From DASUPK01 sp963795665 (GTDB lineage: Bacteria > Actinomycetota > Thermoleophilia > Solirubrobacterales > 70-9): a DNA stretch of 64,000 nucleotides. The notes under the pieces were generated by a model, which was not told the DNA's origin, searched no databases, and saw only the letters and a list, made by a program, of their open reading frames with translations. Shown in pieces: positions 44,410-52,687 of this stretch. The translations under genes were made by a program, and so were the position numbers. Each line of letters begins with the position of its first letter. Within the stretch, counting starts at the first letter, position 1. The DNA is taken from contig CAWCIP010000018.1 in assembly GCA_963795665.1 (NCBI GenBank), forward strand, positions 1-64,000, in the 5' to 3' direction.

Positions 44410-44987
44410 CCCATTCTCGCCTCGGCCTCTTCGGCTATGGCTCGCTGGTGCTCCACGAGAGCGCCTCGATGACCTTGGGGCACCCCGCCGGAGAGCTGCG
44501 TCCGGCCCGCCTCCACGACTGGAAGCGGCGCTTCTCGCAGCGCCGCGACAACCTGACCTGCGAGAAGACCTTCGAGTGCGCCGCCGGCTGGCGGCCTGAG
44601 TGGATCCTCGGGCTTAACGTCGAGGAGGGCGAGGACCAGGCCGGGCCTGTGAACGGCGTCGTGATCGAGCTCACCGAGGAGGAGCTGGACCGCCTCGACA
44701 TCAGGGAGATCCGCTACGACCGGGTGGACGTCGCCGGCTCAGTCGAAGGCGCGGGCCTGCCCGAGCGGATCGTGACCTACACCGCCAAGGAGTTCCACTT
44801 CGCCCCCGAGCCGCCTGAGGACTCGATCATCCTCGCCACCTACGCCGCCGCCGTCGAGCAGGGCTTCGAGGCGCTCGGCCTGGGAGAGCTGAACCATTAC
44901 CTCGCCACGACCCCGTACCCGGTCGACCGCCACGAGGCGACCCTGGTGATCGACAGGATCCCGCAGGGCAACCCGCGCGCTTGGTAG
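44406..44987 (+). CDS. Gamma-glutamylcyclotransferase-like protein
   Basis: 193 residues. The N-terminal LFGYGSLVLH (GYGSL 10-14) marks the GGCT/ChaC fold, which cleaves gamma-glutamyl dipeptides to 5-oxoproline or acts on related gamma-glutamylamines. Further conserved parts: RYDRVDV and PYPVDRHE. The catalytic glutamate is not assigned with certainty. ATG overlaps the addA stop (ATGA), so it may be read through, but is functionally unrelated. Frame intact. Confidence 0.78.
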   Translation: MTHSRLGLFGYGSLVLHESASMTLGHPAGELRPARLHDWKRRFSQRRDNLTCEKTFECAAGWRPEWILGLNVEEGEDQAGPVNGVVIELTEEELDRLDIREIRYDRVDVAGSVEGAGLPERIVTYTAKEFHFAPEPPEDSIILATYAAAVEQGFEALGLGELNHYLATTPYPVDRHEATLVIDRIPQGNPRAW

Positions 44988-44999
44988 TGGGGACGCGGG

Positions 45000-45353
45000 C
45001 TACGCCCGGTGCCAGCGGCGGGCCCAGTCGCGCAGCTCGTCGATCACCGGCTCGAGCGAGTGGCCCTTGTCGGTGAGCTCGTAGCTCACCCGCACGCGGT
45101 TGCCGGGCTGCACCTCGCGCTGGACCAGGCCCGCCTTCTCGAGCTCCTTGAGACGGCAGGAGAGCAGGCGGTCCGACATGCCGGGGACCGCCTCCTTCAG
45201 CTCGGCGAAGTGCAGGGGCCCGTCGGTGAGCGCGTAGAGGATCGCCCCCGCCCAGCGGCGGCCGATCAGCTCCACCGCGCCGTGGTAGTGCCGACAGACT
45301 TGTTTGGGCTTGGCCGCCCCCCTGGTGGCGCCGACGCCGGACTGCGTTCTCAC
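45000..45353 (-). CDS. HxlR-family transcriptional regulator
   Basis: 117 residues: a single HxlR winged helix. VCRHYHGAVELIGRRWAGAI (about 19-38, with Cys20 near the N-terminus as in redox-sensing members YodB/HypR), then ALTDGPLHFAELKEAVPGMSDRLLS and LVQREVQPGNRVRVSYELTD. A 15-bp palindrome (45365-45379) lies 12 bases before the start. Cys20 could sense oxidants or quinones; this is by analogy. No clear target gene. Confidence 0.9.
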   Translation of the reverse strand: MRTQSGVGATRGAAKPKQVCRHYHGAVELIGRRWAGAILYALTDGPLHFAELKEAVPGMSDRLLSCRLKELEKAGLVQREVQPGNRVRVSYELTDKGHSLEPVIDELRDWARRWHRA

Positions 45354-45364
45354 CTCGTACCAAG

Positions 45365-45379
45365 CTTACCGATCGTAAG
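45365..45379. promoter_or_regulatory. Candidate HxlR operator
   Basis: CTTACCGATCGTAAG: arms CTTAC and GTAAG around CGATC, 12 bases upstream of the HxlR start codon, where an autoregulatory site would lie. The arms resemble the TTAC/GTAA core reported for YodB/HypR-type operators. Sequence match only. Confidence 0.5.
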
Positions 45380-45439
45380 GGACCTGCCGACGGTGTTTTC
45401 CCGCATGAAACGAGTCACTCCTCGCTGAGCGCCCTCGCC

Positions 45440-46600
45440 TCACCCCGTGCAGGGCCCCGTCGACACCTGGCCGGTCGAATCGCTGAGGGCGCGGGCGACG
45501 ACGTCGTTGGGGACGGCGTAGCCGCCCGGCTTGCCCTGCGTGGTGGCGGCGAAGATGGTCCCCATCACCCTGCCGGCGCCGTCCACCAGCGGCCCGCCTG
45601 AGTTCCCGCTGCGAACCTCCCCGCGCACGGCCGTGAGCTCGCGAGTCACGGGACCGCGGCCGTAGGAGTCCTGCGTGACCACGGGGCCGGTCGCGCCCAC
45701 GCGGGCGGGCGCGATCGTGAACGGGCCGTTCTCCGGGTAGCCGAGCACGGCGCCCGCAGTGCCGCTCTGCACGTCCGGCGCCAGCGACAGAGGGGCTCCG
45801 TCCAGCCCGTTCACCCGGAGCAGGGCAAGGTCGTTCTCCGGGTCGTAGTGGACGGCCGTCGCGTCAAGGGACGAGCTCGAGCCCGCGGGCGTGACCGTGG
45901 TGTCGCCCTCGCCCGCCACCACGTGAGCATTGGTGACCACGAGTCCCGGCGCGGCGATCCAGCCGGATCCCTCCACGCCCAGCCCGCAGGCGGTCCCCAG
46001 CACCCGAACCACGCTTTCCCCCGCCGCCTGCACCTCGGGGTCGTGCGCGATCTTCGAGTCCGGAGCGGCGACGTCCGGGCTCGGGCCCTGGATCGCCACC
46101 CGGGGATCGATGCGGTGAAGCGCGTTGATCAGCGAGCTCGACGGCGGGAACGTGTCGTTGAGCGCGCGCAGGATCGCCGAGCGCTGAACCGCCGTGCGCA
46201 GGCCCTTGGCACCGGGCGCGTTGAGGGCGACCGCCCCGAAGAGCCATGCCACTCCGAGGGCCACCACGACGAGGAGCAGCGCTCCTCCGGACGCCTCGGC
46301 GATCGCGACCCCTCGCCGGCGCCCCGCGGGTCCGAGCAGGCGCCGGCGGATCGCCAGCGCGATCCCCTCCAGCGAGACCGCGACTATCCCTCCGATCAGC
46401 AGTGCCCCGGCTAGGGCGGTCGCGGGCGCATACGGGGAATGCGAGCCGTCCGGCAGCAGCGCCGGGCCGAGCCGGCTGCCCAGGAAGGCGCCGATCGCGA
46501 ATCCGCCGAGGCTGAGCACGCCGACGATCAGGCCCTGCTGGTAGCCCCAGAACCCCATGGCCAGGGCGAAAGCGAGAATCAACCAGTCGAGGCCGGTCAC
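45440..46600 (-). CDS. marP: MarP-like membrane serine protease
   Basis: 386 residues. Four N-terminal helices (CvpA-like, 8-125), then a periplasmic chymotrypsin-type protease with His226 (TNAHVVAG), Asp257 (ENDLALLR) and Ser334 (RSGNSGGPL). Cys205 and Cys384 flank the domain as in mycobacterial MarP, whose disulfide holds the active form. Homologues help survive acid and oxidative stress and process cell-wall hydrolases; that role is inferred. Divergent from the penicillin-binding protein gene. Frame intact. Confidence 0.92.
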   Translation of the reverse strand: MTGLDWLILAFALAMGFWGYQQGLIVGVLSLGGFAIGAFLGSRLGPALLPDGSHSPYAPATALAGALLIGGIVAVSLEGIALAIRRRLLGPAGRRRGVAIAEASGGALLLVVVALGVAWLFGAVALNAPGAKGLRTAVQRSAILRALNDTFPPSSSLINALHRIDPRVAIQGPSPDVAAPDSKIAHDPEVQAAGESVVRVLGTACGLGVEGSGWIAAPGLVVTNAHVVAGEGDTTVTPAGSSSSLDATAVHYDPENDLALLRVNGLDGAPLSLAPDVQSGTAGAVLGYPENGPFTIAPARVGATGPVVTQDSYGRGPVTRELTAVRGEVRSGNSGGPLVDGAGRVMGTIFAATTQGKPGGYAVPNDVVARALSDSTGQVSTGPCTG

Positions 46601-46642
46601 GGTTTCCCGAATACAAGCGCACGAGCGACTAACTTTGCCCTC

Positions 46643-48514
46643 GTGAATCCGCCCGTGACACGGTCACGGACCCGCGACGGGGAGACGCCACCGCCCAGGC
46701 GGTCCATCAGGCCGCCCCGGGCGCAGCGCGGACCCCTCACTGAGCGCCAGCGGCGCCTGCGTCAGCGCGCGCTTCCCCTGGCCGTGGTGGCGCTGATCGC
46801 GTTCATCTTCGGGGCGATCAGCTCCGCGGGCAGCCCGGAGCAGGACATGGCCGAGCGCTTCGTCAACGACTGGGCGCATCAGGACTACAAGGCGATGCAC
46901 GACGAGCTCTCCGACTCGGCTCAGGCCCAGTATTCCGCTCAGGACCTCGCCGCCGCCTATCAGCAGGCGCAGGAGGCCTCGACCGCGACGGCGATCGACC
47001 CAGGCGGCGCGGATGGCCCGAAGAGCGTCAACGGGACCAACGTCGTGGACGTCGGCGTGGGCGTCCGCACAAGGCTGTTCGGCAAGATCGACGGCGCGCT
47101 GCGTCTGCCGCTGGACGGCGGCAAGGTTGCCTGGGACCCGCATCTGACCTTCCCAAACCTGCGGCCCGGCGAGCAGGTTGGGCGCCGCCTCACGCTCGGC
47201 CGGCGGGCGGCGATCGTGGCCAAGCACGGCGTTCCACTCGCCCAGGGCCCGACCGACGATCGCTCCTCGCCACTGGGCTCCGACGCGATCGACGTCGCCG
47301 GCGACACAGGCGCCCCCGATCCCGAGGAGCAGGCGAAGCTTGAGCATGCCGGCTACCCCGCCAACCAGGACACCGGCGTAAGCGGCCTCGAGCTCGCCTT
47401 CAACTCCCGGCTCGCCGGACAGCCGAGCGGGCAGCTGCTGGCGGTCAAGGAGGGAACCTCGACGCCGGATGTCCCAGCCGGGACCCAGGGCCGCGTCCTC
47501 GCGACCGCGCACGGCAGCCCCGGCCAGCCCGTGAGGACGACGATCGACCCGCGGCTGCAGTCGACGACCGTGAACGCGCTGGGCGGGCAGTCCGGCGGCG
47601 TCGCAGTCCTCAATGCGCGCAACGGCAACGTCCTGGCGCTCGCCGGCTCGGCCTACTCGTCTCCCCAGCCTCCCGGCTCGACCTTCAAGGTGATCACCAC
47701 GACGGCCGCGCTCGAGGGTCGCGACGTGAAGCTCAGCGACACGTTCCCCGTCCTCACCGAGATCAACCCGGACCCGAACGCCGGCGCCCGCGTCGTCCAC
47801 AACGCGCATGACGAGGCGTGCGGCGGGAGCTTCACCGAGGCCTTCGCGAAGTCATGCAACAGCGTCTTCGCTCCCCTCGGCGTCAAGGTCGGCGCCCAGC
47901 GACTGGTCGATACAGCGGAGCGGTACGGCTACAACCAGCCCACCAGCCTCTACAACGCGTCGGCGACGGCGGCCACGGACCCGGGGCGCATGACGATCCC
48001 GACCGCCGCGGATCTCAACGGCGAGCCGACCCACACCGACCTCTCGGTGACCGCCTTCGGCCAGGGCAAGGTACTCGCCACCCCGCTCGGCATGGCCTCG
48101 GTGGCGCAGACCGTCGCCAACGACGGCGTCCGAGACCCGACCCCGATCGTCAAGGACCCGGCGCTGCAGAGCGCCGCCAAGCCCGTCCAGGTCACCTCCA
48201 AGGCGAACGCGCGGGTCCTCACCGGCCTGATGCGCGCCGTCGTCACCCAGGGCACGGGCGTGGCCGCGAACCTCCCGGGCGTCGACGTCGCGGGCAAGAC
48301 CGGCACCGCTGAGCTCGGCCCCAAGCCCGGCCAGCCGCCGACCCCGCCCGGGCAGGAGGACACCGCCAAGCAGCTGATCGACGGCTGGTTCATCGCCTTC
48401 GCCCCCGCCCAGAAGCCGAAGCTGGCGATCGCGGTGATGCTGATCGACGCCTCAGGCGACGGCGGCACGACCGCCGCGCCGATCGCGCGAGAGATCCTGG
48501 GCTCGGCGCTGTAG
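46643..48514 (+). CDS. Penicillin-binding transpeptidase with NTF2-like domain
   Basis: 623 residues: a cytoplasmic Arg-rich start, one helix (about 43-61), an NTF2-like MecA-type domain (about 68-160, AQAQYSAQDLAAAYQQAQEAS), a PBP dimerisation region, and the transpeptidase domain with SxxK in PGSTFKVITT (about 345), SCN in KSCNSVFAPLG (about 404) and KTGTAE (about 552). This is a class B type PBP that crosslinks peptidoglycan. GTG at 46643. Divergent from MarP, sharing a 42-base region, suggesting linked envelope roles. Frame intact. Confidence 0.93.
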   Translation: MNPPVTRSRTRDGETPPPRRSIRPPRAQRGPLTERQRRLRQRALPLAVVALIAFIFGAISSAGSPEQDMAERFVNDWAHQDYKAMHDELSDSAQAQYSAQDLAAAYQQAQEASTATAIDPGGADGPKSVNGTNVVDVGVGVRTRLFGKIDGALRLPLDGGKVAWDPHLTFPNLRPGEQVGRRLTLGRRAAIVAKHGVPLAQGPTDDRSSPLGSDAIDVAGDTGAPDPEEQAKLEHAGYPANQDTGVSGLELAFNSRLAGQPSGQLLAVKEGTSTPDVPAGTQGRVLATAHGSPGQPVRTTIDPRLQSTTVNALGGQSGGVAVLNARNGNVLALAGSAYSSPQPPGSTFKVITTTAALEGRDVKLSDTFPVLTEINPDPNAGARVVHNAHDEACGGSFTEAFAKSCNSVFAPLGVKVGAQRLVDTAERYGYNQPTSLYNASATAATDPGRMTIPTAADLNGEPTHTDLSVTAFGQGKVLATPLGMASVAQTVANDGVRDPTPIVKDPALQSAAKPVQVTSKANARVLTGLMRAVVTQGTGVAANLPGVDVAGKTGTAELGPKPGQPPTPPGQEDTAKQLIDGWFIAFAPAQKPKLAIAVMLIDASGDGGTTAAPIAREILGSAL

Positions 48515-48619
48515 GTGGCGAGACGGCTTCGCCATCAGGTCGCGGCTGCGAGCGGCCGCCCCTCCTAAGTCGCTACGGGCTTCGCCCTCCGCTCCTGGAT
48601 ACAGCGGCCTGGCAGCCGC
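48515..48619. other. Convergent intergenic region, 105 bp
   Basis: Between the PBP stop and the small membrane protein's stop. It contains a short hairpin with a TTCG loop (GGGC-TTCG-GCCC near 48569) and nearby GGCTTCGCC at 48530, but no U-run. It may act as a weak bidirectional terminator. I see no gene in it. Confidence 0.4.
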
Positions 48620-48931
48620 TTACGGCATCCCGAACGCCACGCCCACCATCGCCATTCCGCCGCCGACGGCGGTCAGCACGCCGCCCGGCCCCTCCAGGGC
48701 GAGGCCGAGCGGGACGCCGATCAGCGCCAGGGCGGTGCCCCCGGCGATCAGGGCCCACCAATTGAGGCCTCCGGCGTCGGGTTCCGGCGCCGCCGGTGCG
48801 GTGAGGACGGTGCAGATGACCAGCAGGGCGACACCCACCACGCCTCCGGCGACCCCGAGCAGCTGGATCAGGGCGAGCGCCGCCCCGATACCGCCGATGA
48901 CGAGCAGGGCCTGGAGCTGGGTCTTCCTCAT
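48620..48931 (-). CDS. Small membrane protein, three to four helices
   Basis: 103 residues: QLQALLVIGGIGAALALIQLLGVAGGVVGVALLVICTVL, a polar loop, ALIAGGTALALIGVPLGLAL and GVLTAVGGGMAMVGVAFGMP. No recognised family. Convergent with the PBP gene. Upstream on the same strand lies the lipoprotein gene, 27 bases away, so they may be co-transcribed. Frame intact. Confidence 0.6.
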   Translation of the reverse strand: MRKTQLQALLVIGGIGAALALIQLLGVAGGVVGVALLVICTVLTAPAAPEPDAGGLNWWALIAGGTALALIGVPLGLALEGPGGVLTAVGGGMAMVGVAFGMP

Positions 48932-48958
48932 CCGGCGGAGGACTTCCCTCTCGCGAGC

Positions 48959-49504
48959 CTAAAGGTCCAGCGTGATGTCGCCCGTCTCGCCTTCGAAGTC
49001 GATCTCGAGCTTCGGTGGCCGGTTCTCGCTGATGTCTTGGCTGACCAGGAAGAGGACGAGCGCCCCCTGAGTCGGCCCGTTCGCGGCTGCCGTGTCGGGC
49101 GCCGGAACGTCGGCTCCGCCGCCAAGCTCGCTGCCCAGAGGGGCCGCGAAATCGGAGCTGCTCGGAATCGACTGATACGCGGTGCCGGTCGTGTCGACCA
49201 CGGTCATCTGGGCGTTGGTGGGCAGCCTGACGGCGTTGTCGCCCTGGTTGTGGATCGTCAGGAAGACACCGAGGTAGGACTTCCCCGCCGGGGCGGGCAG
49301 CTTCTGCCCGGCCAGGTAGACGCTGTCATCGGGCTGGGCAGGGTTGAGCAAGCGCGTCTCCTGCACGTTGATCTTGAGGTTCCCGAGCTGGATGGGGACG
49401 CCCTCGTCGGCCTCCTTGCCGAGATCGTTTCCGCAGCCCGCCACGCCCACCAGGGCGAGGGCAAGGGCGAACACGAGTGCCAGGGCTCCCTTGTTCGGGC
49501 TCAT
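48959..49504 (-). CDS. DUF4352-like lipoprotein
   Basis: 181 residues. Signal peptide with lipobox LVGVAGC (Cys near 24), then an Ig-like domain: NLKINVQETRLLNPAQ, GKSYLGVFLTIHNQGDNAVRL, LVLFLVSQDISE, KLEIDFEG. The pattern is that of the DUF4352 family of exported lipoproteins, which includes antigen MPT63-like folds. Extracytoplasmic, role unknown. ATG at 49504. Frame intact. Confidence 0.8.
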   Translation of the reverse strand: MSPNKGALALVFALALALVGVAGCGNDLGKEADEGVPIQLGNLKINVQETRLLNPAQPDDSVYLAGQKLPAPAGKSYLGVFLTIHNQGDNAVRLPTNAQMTVVDTTGTAYQSIPSSSDFAAPLGSELGGGADVPAPDTAAANGPTQGALVLFLVSQDISENRPPKLEIDFEGETGDITLDL

Positions 49505-49522
49505 GAGGGCGCGCAGTCTATG

Positions 49523-50026
49523 TCAGTGGACAGTCAGGGGGACTCGGTCGGCGCCCGCGACTTCGGTGCGCTCGGCGGCGGCGCCCGACTCGATCAGCTC
49601 CTGCATGCGGCGCAGAGCCTTGCTCCAGCGCCGTTTCCACCACCGGGACCGGCCGAACTCCCTGAAGCGATCGAACGCCGTCGCCGGCGCCGTCCAGAAG
49701 GTCAGCGTAACCGTGGTCGTGGGGCCCTCCTCCAGCTCCCAGACGGCGTGAATCGGCATGCGGTCGAGCCGTCCGCCACGGCCCTGCTCGACGACCTTGT
49801 AGGGGCGGTCCACCTCGGCGATCACGGTCTCCATGTATCGCACGCCCGCGGGGGCGTCGACGCGAAACCGCGCCGCGGCGCCCTGCCCGCTGGCGGCAAC
49901 GCGCTCGAGCCGGTAGTCGGTCGCGAAGTGGTCGATCCAGCTCAGCCGCGTCGAGAGGTCGCAGATGAAGTCGAAAACGCGTTCGCGCGGGGCGTCTACG
50001 GAGATGTTGAGCGAGATCGGCCCCAC
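49523..50026 (-). CDS. SRPBCC (START-like) family protein
   Basis: 167 residues. Begins ISLNISVDAPRERVFDFICDLSTRLSWIDHF, the usual start of polyketide cyclase/dehydrase or Coenzyme Q-binding-type START proteins, continues with the beta-sheet RYMETVIAEVDRPYKVVEQGRGGR and ends with a long C-terminal helix (FREFGRSRWWKRRWSKAL). Binds a hydrophobic ligand in the family; ligand unknown. ATG at 50026, 140 bases from the divergent FHA gene. Confidence 0.82.
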   Translation of the reverse strand: MGPISLNISVDAPRERVFDFICDLSTRLSWIDHFATDYRLERVAASGQGAAARFRVDAPAGVRYMETVIAEVDRPYKVVEQGRGGRLDRMPIHAVWELEEGPTTTVTLTFWTAPATAFDRFREFGRSRWWKRRWSKALRRMQELIESGAAAERTEVAGADRVPLTVH

Positions 50027-50167
50027 GGGCGCGCGATTCTAGTCGGCGGCCGCGGGCGGCACTGGCTGACCGGCCAGGACCCCTGGAAATGATGGACTTT
50101 CCGTACCAAGCGACGAAAAGTGACTAGCCATTAAGCAGTACCCCGGGTAGTATCGGCGGCACCCCCG

Positions 50168-50734
50168 ATGTCGGTAATTGGACAGAGTCAAGACGATGTC
50201 CGCCATGCAGGCGAGCCCGCAGGCGGCGTTGGCTCCTTCATCTGCCAGGGGTGTTCCTTTCCGGTCTCCTTCGAGCCGGCCGAGTCGATTCCCGAGTGCC
50301 CCAACTGCGGCGGCACCGACTTCCGCCGCTCCTCGATGTTCGAGCAGCCCACGCTCAAGAGCATCGCGGTCACGCGTCCCACCTCCAAGCCCGCAGAGTG
50401 GCTCGACGGCGTGCGGGAGTCGATTACGGAGCCCGGCAAGTACCTGGCGATGTTCGCGGACGGCCGAACCCACCTGATCGAGCTGTCCGATGGCTGGTCG
50501 CGAATCGGGCGGAGCCGCTCCGCGGACATCCGCCTCGACGATCCCACCGTCTCGCGCCGCCACGCAGTCGTCGTGCAGACGCCCGAGGGCGATCTACGCG
50601 TGCTCGATGACCGCTCGATGAACGGCATCTCCGTGAACGGTGAGCCCGTCGACTGGAGCCCGCTCGCCGACGGAGACGAGCTCCAGATCGGTCGCTACAC
50701 GCTCAGCGTCATCGAGAGCAGCGGCAGCGTCTAG
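50168..50734 (+). CDS. Zinc-ribbon plus FHA-domain protein
   Basis: 188 residues. A zinc ribbon at the start (Cys26-X2-Cys29, Cys44-X2-Cys47, CPNCGG) and an FHA domain at about 100-182: LSDGWSRIGRSRSADIRLDD, PTVSRRHAVV and the DDRSMNGISVNG loop with Asn. FHA binds phosphothreonine peptides, so it reads out Ser/Thr kinase signals. Convergent and overlapping by four bases with the STAS gene, next to a PP2C phosphatase: part of a small signalling block. ATG at 50168. Confidence 0.9.
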   Translation: MSVIGQSQDDVRHAGEPAGGVGSFICQGCSFPVSFEPAESIPECPNCGGTDFRRSSMFEQPTLKSIAVTRPTSKPAEWLDGVRESITEPGKYLAMFADGRTHLIELSDGWSRIGRSRSADIRLDDPTVSRRHAVVVQTPEGDLRVLDDRSMNGISVNGEPVDWSPLADGDELQIGRYTLSVIESSGSV

Positions 50735-51087
50735 GACCCGAGCGCACGCAGCGCGTCCGCCATCGCCGGGTCGATTGGCACCGACTCCTCGATGGAGACG
50801 GCCGCCAGGACCTCTCCGACGAACGACTTGGGCGCCACCACGAGCCTGAGCTGCTGGCGGCGAGTCCGCATGCGCGCGGCCGCATCGAAGATCAGGCTGA
50901 TCCCTGAGCTGTCGATGTAGCTCGTCTCCGTCAGGTCCAGGATGAGCGCGCGGGCCTTGTTCGAGACTGCCTCCAGCAGCCTCTGGCTCAGGTCCCCGAC
51001 GTTGGATGCGTCGACCTCGCCCGCGACACGGGCCAGCTCCACATCGCCGTCGGTTTCGATGGAGAGCTTCGCGAGCTCGGGTGTCAA
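50731..51087 (-). CDS. STAS-domain anti-sigma factor antagonist
   Basis: 118 residues, SpoIIAA/RsbV-like. VELARVAGEVDASNVGDLSQRL and the LTETSYIDSSGISLIFDAA strand-turn-helix, with Ser60/Ser61 as the phosphorylation site. TTG at 51087 overlaps the stop of the GAF-PP2C-HATPase gene (TTGA), so it is translationally coupled to its own predicted phosphatase and kinase. Partner-switching target, probably an anti-sigma factor, is not in the window. Confidence 0.9.
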   Translation of the reverse strand: MTPELAKLSIETDGDVELARVAGEVDASNVGDLSQRLLEAVSNKARALILDLTETSYIDSSGISLIFDAAARMRTRRQQLRLVVAPKSFVGEVLAAVSIEESVPIDPAMADALRALGS

Positions 51088-52685
51088 GGCTTGACCCCGA
51101 TCCTGCGGCTGAGCTGCACCGTGGTTCCGTCGTCCCCCGTGTCGATCGCGACATCATCCATGAACTCCCGCATCAGGGGAATGCCGCGGCCCCGGTTGTC
51201 TCCTCCCGGGTCTCGCCAGCGGCCTCGATCCCGGACCGTCACGGTCGCCTCACCGTCCATCAGCGCCGCGCGCACCTGGACGCTCGCGTCGCCAGGGCCG
51301 TATGCGTGCTCGACCGAGTTCGCACAGGCCTCTGTGATGGCGATCGCGAATGCCGCGCAGTCGTCGTCGGTGCCATCGTTCGCCGTCACCCAGCGCCGGA
51401 TCAGATGCCGGATGGTCGCCAGCTGCTCGGCGGTCGCCGGCACCTCAACCTCGAGCGGCTCGTGGAGGCCGACCGCGCGGATCGCTAGCGCTGCGATGTC
51501 GTCGGGAGTCTCGATTCCCTGGGTGAGCCGCTCGATGATCGTCCGGCACTTGAGCTCGGGGTCGTCGGGCGCCGCGATCGCGGCCTCGACCAGGGCGGCT
51601 TCTCCGTCCGAGAGCTGCTGCCCCCGGCGCTCGATCAGCCCGTCGGTGTAGAAGAGCAGCGTCTCTCCGGAACCGAGTGCGACCCGTTGCTGGTCGTACT
51701 CGATGATGGTGCCGGTTCCGAGCGGCGGCCCCCCGGCGTCGGTCAGAAACGCCGCCTGACCGTCCACTCGCAGCAGCAACGGATAGGGATGCCCGGCGCG
51801 GGCGAAGTCGACGATCCAGGTGTCCAGGTTGAGCGTGGCGTAGATCATGGTTGCCATGCGCGAGCCCTCCTGGTCAGCGAAACGGGAGAGCTTGCCGAGC
51901 AGCTTGGCCGGGCTCTCGAGGTCGAGCGCGTAGGCTCGTACGGCGCTGCGCAGGTGTCCCATGTAGGTCGCCGCAGAGACCCCATGGCCGGCGACATCGC
52001 CGATCACCAGTCCCAGCCGCCGATCGTCGATCTCGATCACGTCGTACCAGTCGCCCCCCACCGCCGACTCCTGCGCGGCCGGGAGATATCGGGCGGACAT
52101 GCTCAGCCCAGGCAGCTCGGGGAGCGTGCGGGGCAGCAGGTTGCGCTGGAGCGCCTGCGCGATCTGGCCTTGCACGACGAGACGGGATCGCTCGACCGCC
52201 AGGGCGACTCGGTCGGCGACCAGCTGAAGCAACTCCGCGTCGCTATCCCGGAATTCCCGCGGTGTCAGTGTGCCGACGTGCAAGACGCCGGTGACCTCTC
52301 CCTCGACGATCAGAGGCACGCCAAGCAGCGAGCGGACTCCCTTCTCTTGCATAAGCGGGTTGACGACGGCGCCGGGCGTCACCTCCAGGTCCTCGATCAC
52401 GACCGGCTCGCGCGTGAACGCCACCCGGCCCGCGAATCCGCGCCCGATCGGCAGGCGGAACCCGCGCTCGACCTCCTCCTCGAGGCCCGCGGCGGCCCTG
52501 GCGGCGAGGGTCCGGCCGTCATCTTCGACCAGCAGAACCGCCGCCGTGTCGACGTCGAGGATGTCGGTGACCCGCCGCAGCAACTCCGTGAGCAGCTCGT
52601 CGAGGTCCAGGTACGCGAGCGTGGCTTCGGTGAGCCTGTGGACGTCCTCGAGTCGCGCGGCGGCCTTATCCACCGCAGCGTCCAC
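51084..52685 (-). CDS. GAF-PP2C-HATPase signalling protein (RsbU/RsbW-like)
   Basis: 533 residues: a GAF domain (about 20-165), a SpoIIE/RsbU PP2C phosphatase (about 190-390) with GGDWYDV, IGDVAGHGVSAAT and a late metal Asp in TPDDIAALAI, and a GHKL ATPase (about 400-525) with EACANSVEHAY, DRGRWRDP and GRGIPLM. So both a phosphatase and an RsbW-type kinase for the STAS protein are in one chain. GTG start two bases after the gltB stop, so expressed with it. Long in-frame extension upstream across gltB is a shadow. Frame intact. Confidence 0.9.
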   Translation of the reverse strand: MDAAVDKAAARLEDVHRLTEATLAYLDLDELLTELLRRVTDILDVDTAAVLLVEDDGRTLAARAAAGLEEEVERGFRLPIGRGFAGRVAFTREPVVIEDLEVTPGAVVNPLMQEKGVRSLLGVPLIVEGEVTGVLHVGTLTPREFRDSDAELLQLVADRVALAVERSRLVVQGQIAQALQRNLLPRTLPELPGLSMSARYLPAAQESAVGGDWYDVIEIDDRRLGLVIGDVAGHGVSAATYMGHLRSAVRAYALDLESPAKLLGKLSRFADQEGSRMATMIYATLNLDTWIVDFARAGHPYPLLLRVDGQAAFLTDAGGPPLGTGTIIEYDQQRVALGSGETLLFYTDGLIERRGQQLSDGEAALVEAAIAAPDDPELKCRTIIERLTQGIETPDDIAALAIRAVGLHEPLEVEVPATAEQLATIRHLIRRWVTANDGTDDDCAAFAIAITEACANSVEHAYGPGDASVQVRAALMDGEATVTVRDRGRWRDPGGDNRGRGIPLMREFMDDVAIDTGDDGTTVQLSRRIGVKP

Positions 52686-52687
52686 GC

